Below, piece after piece: positions 59,473 through 64,000 of a stretch of DNA of 64,000 nucleotides. This DNA comes from Apus apus (lineage: Eukaryota > Chordata > Aves > Apodiformes > Apodidae). Below the pieces are notes generated by a model, which made no database searches, was not told the origin of the DNA, and saw only the letters and a list, made by a program, of their open reading frames with translations. Position numbers and translations under genes: made by a program. Location: contig NC_067283.1 in assembly GCF_020740795.1 (NCBI RefSeq), positions 44,133,659 through 44,197,658 on the forward strand, given 5' to 3'. Position 1 is the first letter of the stretch. Every line of letters starts with the position of its first letter.

Positions 59473-62460
59473 GTAATAAATTTTCTTGCTTTTTTTTTTT
59501 TTTCTTTACCCCTTTCAATAAAAAGACCTACACAGGCTAAGAAAGATATAGAAGATGACAGCTTGACAGTTCAACAAAGCAGTGTTGGGGAAAGCAAAGA
59601 GGGAAGGGAGAGATTACAAGCAGAACTGCAGGTTTTGGTTCATAGTTAGTTTTATGTAATTACGAGAATCAGAACTCTTGAATCGGGATACTTGGTAGTT
59701 AATAAAACTGAAGGTGACTAAGGAATCTGTTAAAGAACAGCCTGAATCTCGCTGCCTCCTTAAGGTTAGTTGAGAGCATAAGTTGATAACAAAGCTTTTA
59801 ATTGTACCCCCAAAAGATCATGGCTTTCCTACTACTTCCTTTCATGCTTGCATTCTCCCTCCCTCTCTCTCAACACCTAATCAATTCTGGTACATGTTAG
59901 TGGGTTAGAAACAGTGTTTATAAGGTTTTCTGAGGAAACACAACTCAACTTTGTGTAAGCAACAAAAAGGTGTGAAGGATGTATGAAAGGGAGACTTTTT
60001 CTAGTCTCTACTACTCTGCAGATTCTTAACAGAATGGGTTCAGAGGAAATAACATACTGTAGCTGACGCAACACCTTGGCTCTCCACTATGGCCAGCAAA
60101 TGGATATTGAAAAGAAAGGATTTTAAAATAAATTAAAATGTTTTAATCTCTAGGCAAACATTAGAAATATAACTGAAAAAAGTGAACTGCAGCTCTGCTA
60201 ACCATTGCTTCCCGTGGGTGTAAATAATTTGCGTTAGGAATGCTGTGTATGCGCATTAAAAAGATGTTTTTAAGTCTTCCCGTAAGATAACTTTGAGAAA
60301 GAGCCATTTGGGCAATATAATAAAAAATAATGGAGAAAAGCACCCTTGTTATTGCTCAGACTTAAGTGTATGAATGTTATGAACAGTATAAAGTCAAAAG
60401 CTTTGAAAGTGAGTTCAAGTTCTGATGATTCATTTGATGGTAAACTGGATTTGATCTGCTTTCTTGACAGGCTCTTTCCACAGTCACCAACTAGAAAATC
60501 TTAATGAGAGGCACCCACAGCTTCCAGCCACCCAACCACCACCCAGAAGAATCTAGGCTTTTCTGAGTCCAGACATTCATCTCTTTGATCTGACATAAGC
60601 AGTGGGAGTGGAGATGGTGCACCAAGCTGATTGCTTCCAGAAGTGCAGTGCTGCATCAGTGTGGGTGCTCACATGCATGTGCCACTAGCATGTGTGTGCT
60701 TATACAGGTACATACATACTTGACCTTTTACACTGGGGCCCTTCCTGTGGGCTGCGTTTACTTTGGATGGAAGAAGATGCAACAGGGAACATAAAGCCCC
60801 ATTAGAACTGTAGGAAAAGCAGGCAGTTGCCTGTGGTGGGAAATCGCTGTCATTCATTTGCCAAGCAGGGCCACTGCTGGCAGAGGAGACAGGCTCTGTT
60901 CTGTTAGCACCAGCTGCTGGCTTCTCACTCCTTTAGCCACTGCCAAGAAGGGTTCAAGGGTGTTTGGAGCACCTTTTATCCCATGCTCCTCTCCTTTTCC
61001 TCTTGCCCCCCCTAACATCAGCAAGCCTTCGTCTTTCCCCTCTCCTCTCCACTCTGCCAGCATCCCAGGAGCTGCAAGACCCTTGCTAGTGTTGGGGAGA
61101 AGGGAAGAGGCAGATTTAGTCACAGAAATTAAGGTGGGCTGGAGATGAGGCCTCACAAGGGGGAGAGGTTAAGAAGGGGGAAGAAGCCTGACTTGGTGAG
61201 GGAGAAAGAGATGCCTTTAACTTGAATAATGCTACCTACAAATCCCGAAACACTGCTGTGTAATTGACAGTTTCCCATACTGTTAAATAACTTTGGGTTA
61301 TTGGAAGGTGTTTCGCAGGCATTATTTATGTTTATGACTTTGTCCTGTAACAGTGTTTTCTCTTTTCTGTTAAGATTACTAGAAATTGAGCAAAGTGACT
61401 CAGGGTGGATGAAGTAATGGCTGAAGGTGACAAACTCTGCATTCAACCAAAGTCTTAAGACATCATGGGAGTTTTGATCTATGCAACCCCTTGGGAGCTG
61501 CTGCTCTGGGGCTTCTAGTTAGCCGGATTTTCTTGTGTAGCCTTTATTGAAACAGCTTAGTGAATTTTTACATATATGCATACCTCTCTAGTAAGACAAC
61601 TTGAGTTAAGTAGTTCAAAAATTATGCAATATAATAACTTGGGTAAATATACCAAAAAAAAAAAAGGAGGAAGACAAAAATCTCTCTTTATAGCAGTTTG
61701 CTGATCTCAACAAGACAAGATGGTGCAAATGGATAGGGAATAATATTTTTCTCACTTCATTGCATAATTGACGAACAAAAGTTGCTTTCTGAGATACGTA
61801 ATTTCTTCCCTTACATTCATTTGTGCTCTAGACAGAAAGTGTTGAACTACTCCCACAAAATCACTGGGGATAAAAGCTATCACCTTCAGAGTGGGCCAAC
61901 TAGTTCACGATGACAGAGCATGCCTAACATCAGGTATTCAACAGTGTCTATGTTCACCTAAAATATAAAAAAACCCCTTCATATTTTATCTAGGTATTAT
62001 CAAGACTACCATCTCTTAAACAAAATGCCTCTGAACTGTCTGTAGAAGTAAAAAAGAAGAATTGAAAGTCTGTAGAAGATGCATTATAGCATGTGGATCA
62101 GACAGTGGAAGAGTGGTGAGAAAGCTGACCACTCCTGTCTGGCCTCCAGAACTGCCTCTTACATGAACTGCATGGTGAAAAAATGCTTCCTGCTGAAAGC
62201 TTGTGTTTTGACTATTTCTGATATCCATACTGCATGACAGAGAACACCATCCTGGTGGTGCTGCTTTAGGTTCCTGGGACAGCACAGCTTAGCATTAGAC
62301 TCAAAAGTAAAGCAAGCTGGATGCAAGGCACAAAGTACAGTTGGGATATGACACAAGGTTAAGCTGATCTCAAACCACAATTAACAGCCCCATAGCTCTG
62401 GCAGCCAAGACCACAGAATCACTGCAGAGGAACAACAGATATAAAGAAACCCAAGTACCA
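59473..62460. other. Intergenic region before PIK3R4
   Basis: Open frames here (for example 60858-61148) show no domain. I see no further collagen VI exon or clear CR1 element. Confidence 0.5.
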
Positions 62461-62464
62461 AACA

Positions 62465-62860
62465 GGAAAGCTCAAGTGGACTTTATTATAGTTATTAGAC
62501 ATGAGTGCACTGATTCTTATTTTATTTCTCAGATTCAACATAAGAGCAGAGCCAGACACTGAAGTACTCGCATCAGCTCTTCACTTTCTGCACATTTAGA
62601 ATGTGTAAGATGGGAGGTCTTTAACATCTTCTGAAAGATCCTTGAAGGAGAATATAATCAAAACCACGCTAAACAATTTCTTCATAAACTGTTTGGTATT
62701 TCAAGGAAATGCTGGTAGGATACAGATAACCCATTTTATCACCACCTTTATAGTCTTTAAAGTCCATTCTATTCCATGATCTGGAAACAGTCCTTGAAAA
62801 CTTCATTATAACACTATTTCTTTATTACAAATATTTACATACTATATATTAGTACAATTT
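62465..62860 (-). terminator. PIK3R4: PIK3R4 3' UTR with candidate polyadenylation signals
   Basis: TTTATT (AATAAA on the - strand) occurs at 62821-62826, close after the stop, and at 62482-62487. The UTR end is therefore somewhere between about 62465 and 62810; which site is used cannot be told. Confidence 0.45.
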
Positions 62861-63031
<171 letters not shown>

Positions 63032-63918
63032 CTATAGGAAAACAAAGTGAGAAGTATTATGTACAGAAATGTGAGCATTTGCAACTGAGAACTGTCACAC
63101 ATATTAGGTTGTCGGTGTAAAAAGAAAAAAAATCCAAACACCTCAAAAAAACCCACCCCAAACACAAAACCTCCTTGGTTCATTTATTTTCATCACATAC
63201 AACCTAAATCTTAATCTGCACTGACATTACAGCTCTCAGATTAGGCAAGGAATGTTTTTTTCCTCCTATTTATTTCAATGACGCTAGCTACTAAGATTTG
63301 ATATTCCTATAGGGGGAAAAAAAGCAAGGGTTTTATAAAAACGGATTCAATAGCATGAATGTAATTGTTTAAGAACTTCAGATGAAACACTGCAATACCA
63401 GAGTGCATAGGCAGACCCTCACTGACCTTTATTTTTCCAGTCACCTTTGCAGAACCTTTCATTCAACTGAACTGAAACAAAACACAGTGCTGTTCAACAA
63501 CTACCAACACTGCCAGTTCCAAAAATCACTCAAGGATGTAACAAAAACTGCAGAGCTCTGCTACTATGTTGTTTTGCTGCCAGTACATCTCCTGTTCCCT
63601 TGCTAAGAGCCAACACAAAAGACATTCCAAAGACTGTTCAAAGTCAAAGGTGTTACAACACTAGCTTTCAACATAGCAAAAGAAACATGTGACTCTGACT
63701 GCTACATGTAAGTCGTATTTGGTAATTTTAATTCTGTCAAAAACTACTCGTTTTTTTTTCTTTTAAAATAACTTCTTCCTAACTACCTGAAAATGCAATG
63801 CTGACACTATCCATAAAAGGTAAGATAATGACAATTAATGCCATCATGTTATTAATATAACCCATGGTGCCAGCCAAAAGGCAAGCAGAACGGGTGTCTG
63901 TCAAACAAAGCAAAGTAC
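63032..63918 (-). other. PIK3R4: Last intron of PIK3R4
   Basis: GT-AG on the complement: donor GTACTTTG after GTGGTTCAG, acceptor CCTATAG. No other feature is seen in it. Confidence 0.75.
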
Positions 63919-64000
63919 CTGAACCACCTCCGTGCCCTCAATTATCTTCCTGTAGTAGGAAACAGATGGGCAATTAGAACTTCCAGCTACAACATACGAT
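63919..64000 (-). CDS. PIK3R4: PIK3R4 (VPS15) penultimate exon, partial
   Basis: The complement reads [20 protein letters not shown] followed by EGTEVVQ up to the donor GTACTT, and is cut by the window edge. It splices in phase 0 to the terminal exon. It belongs to the C-terminal WD40 propeller. Confidence 0.9.

Noticed and set aside
60858-61148. Open frames on both strands in a GC-richer patch
   Set aside because: Low-complexity Ser/Pro/Leu composition, overlapping frames on opposite strands, no domain.

Overview
The window is vertebrate nuclear DNA, almost certainly from a bird. It has many short phase-conserved exons in long AT-rich introns and at least ten CR1 LINE fragments, several ending in the avian ATTCTATG-type 3' repeat. 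An LTR-like fragment near 25.3 kb resembles repeats I know from neoavian genomes. No bacterial or viral gene organisation is seen. The main feature is one 41-kb gene on the + strand (about 3.0-44.3 kb) for a type VI collagen chain. I traced 32 coding exons that join in frame into 4,137 nt (1,378 codons plus stop): signal peptide, one N-terminal von Willebrand A (VWA) domain, the VWA domain next to the helix, a Gly-X-Y helix of about 335 residues, two C-terminal VWA domains, an acidic tyrosine-rich linker and a C-terminal Kunitz domain. The Kunitz domain and the locus point to COL6A4. The long alpha4/5/6 chains of other vertebrates carry seven N-terminal VWA domains; here only the first (N1) and last (N7) remain. 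N1 splices in phase directly to N7, and a possible decayed piece of N6 lies in the intervening intron. 

Downstream (49.5-59.5 kb) lies a trail of collagen VI exon relics: the 3' part of N7, several helix exons, a C1-tail exon, the start of a C2 exon, then a separate C1 main exon. They keep exon lengths and phases of the intact gene but carry stops, frameshifts or lost splice sites. The C1 main relic lies 3' of the C1-tail relic, so either two dead genes or a rearrangement is present. The right end (62.4-64.0 kb) carries, on the - strand, the last two exons of PIK3R4 (VPS15), the 3' neighbour of COL6A6 in mammals. The layout therefore fits the ancestral block COL6A4-COL6A5-COL6A6-PIK3R4, with COL6A4 kept in shortened form and COL6A5/COL6A6 reduced to relics. 

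The rest is intron, intergenic DNA, CR1 insertions (two long, similar copies at 3.2-4.8 kb and 27.3-28.5 kb), an LTR-like fragment and simple repeats. Nothing was recognised in 1-3007 apart from what may be 5' flank or upstream intron. All exon calls rest on reading frame, splice sites and family patterns read by eye; no database search was run.
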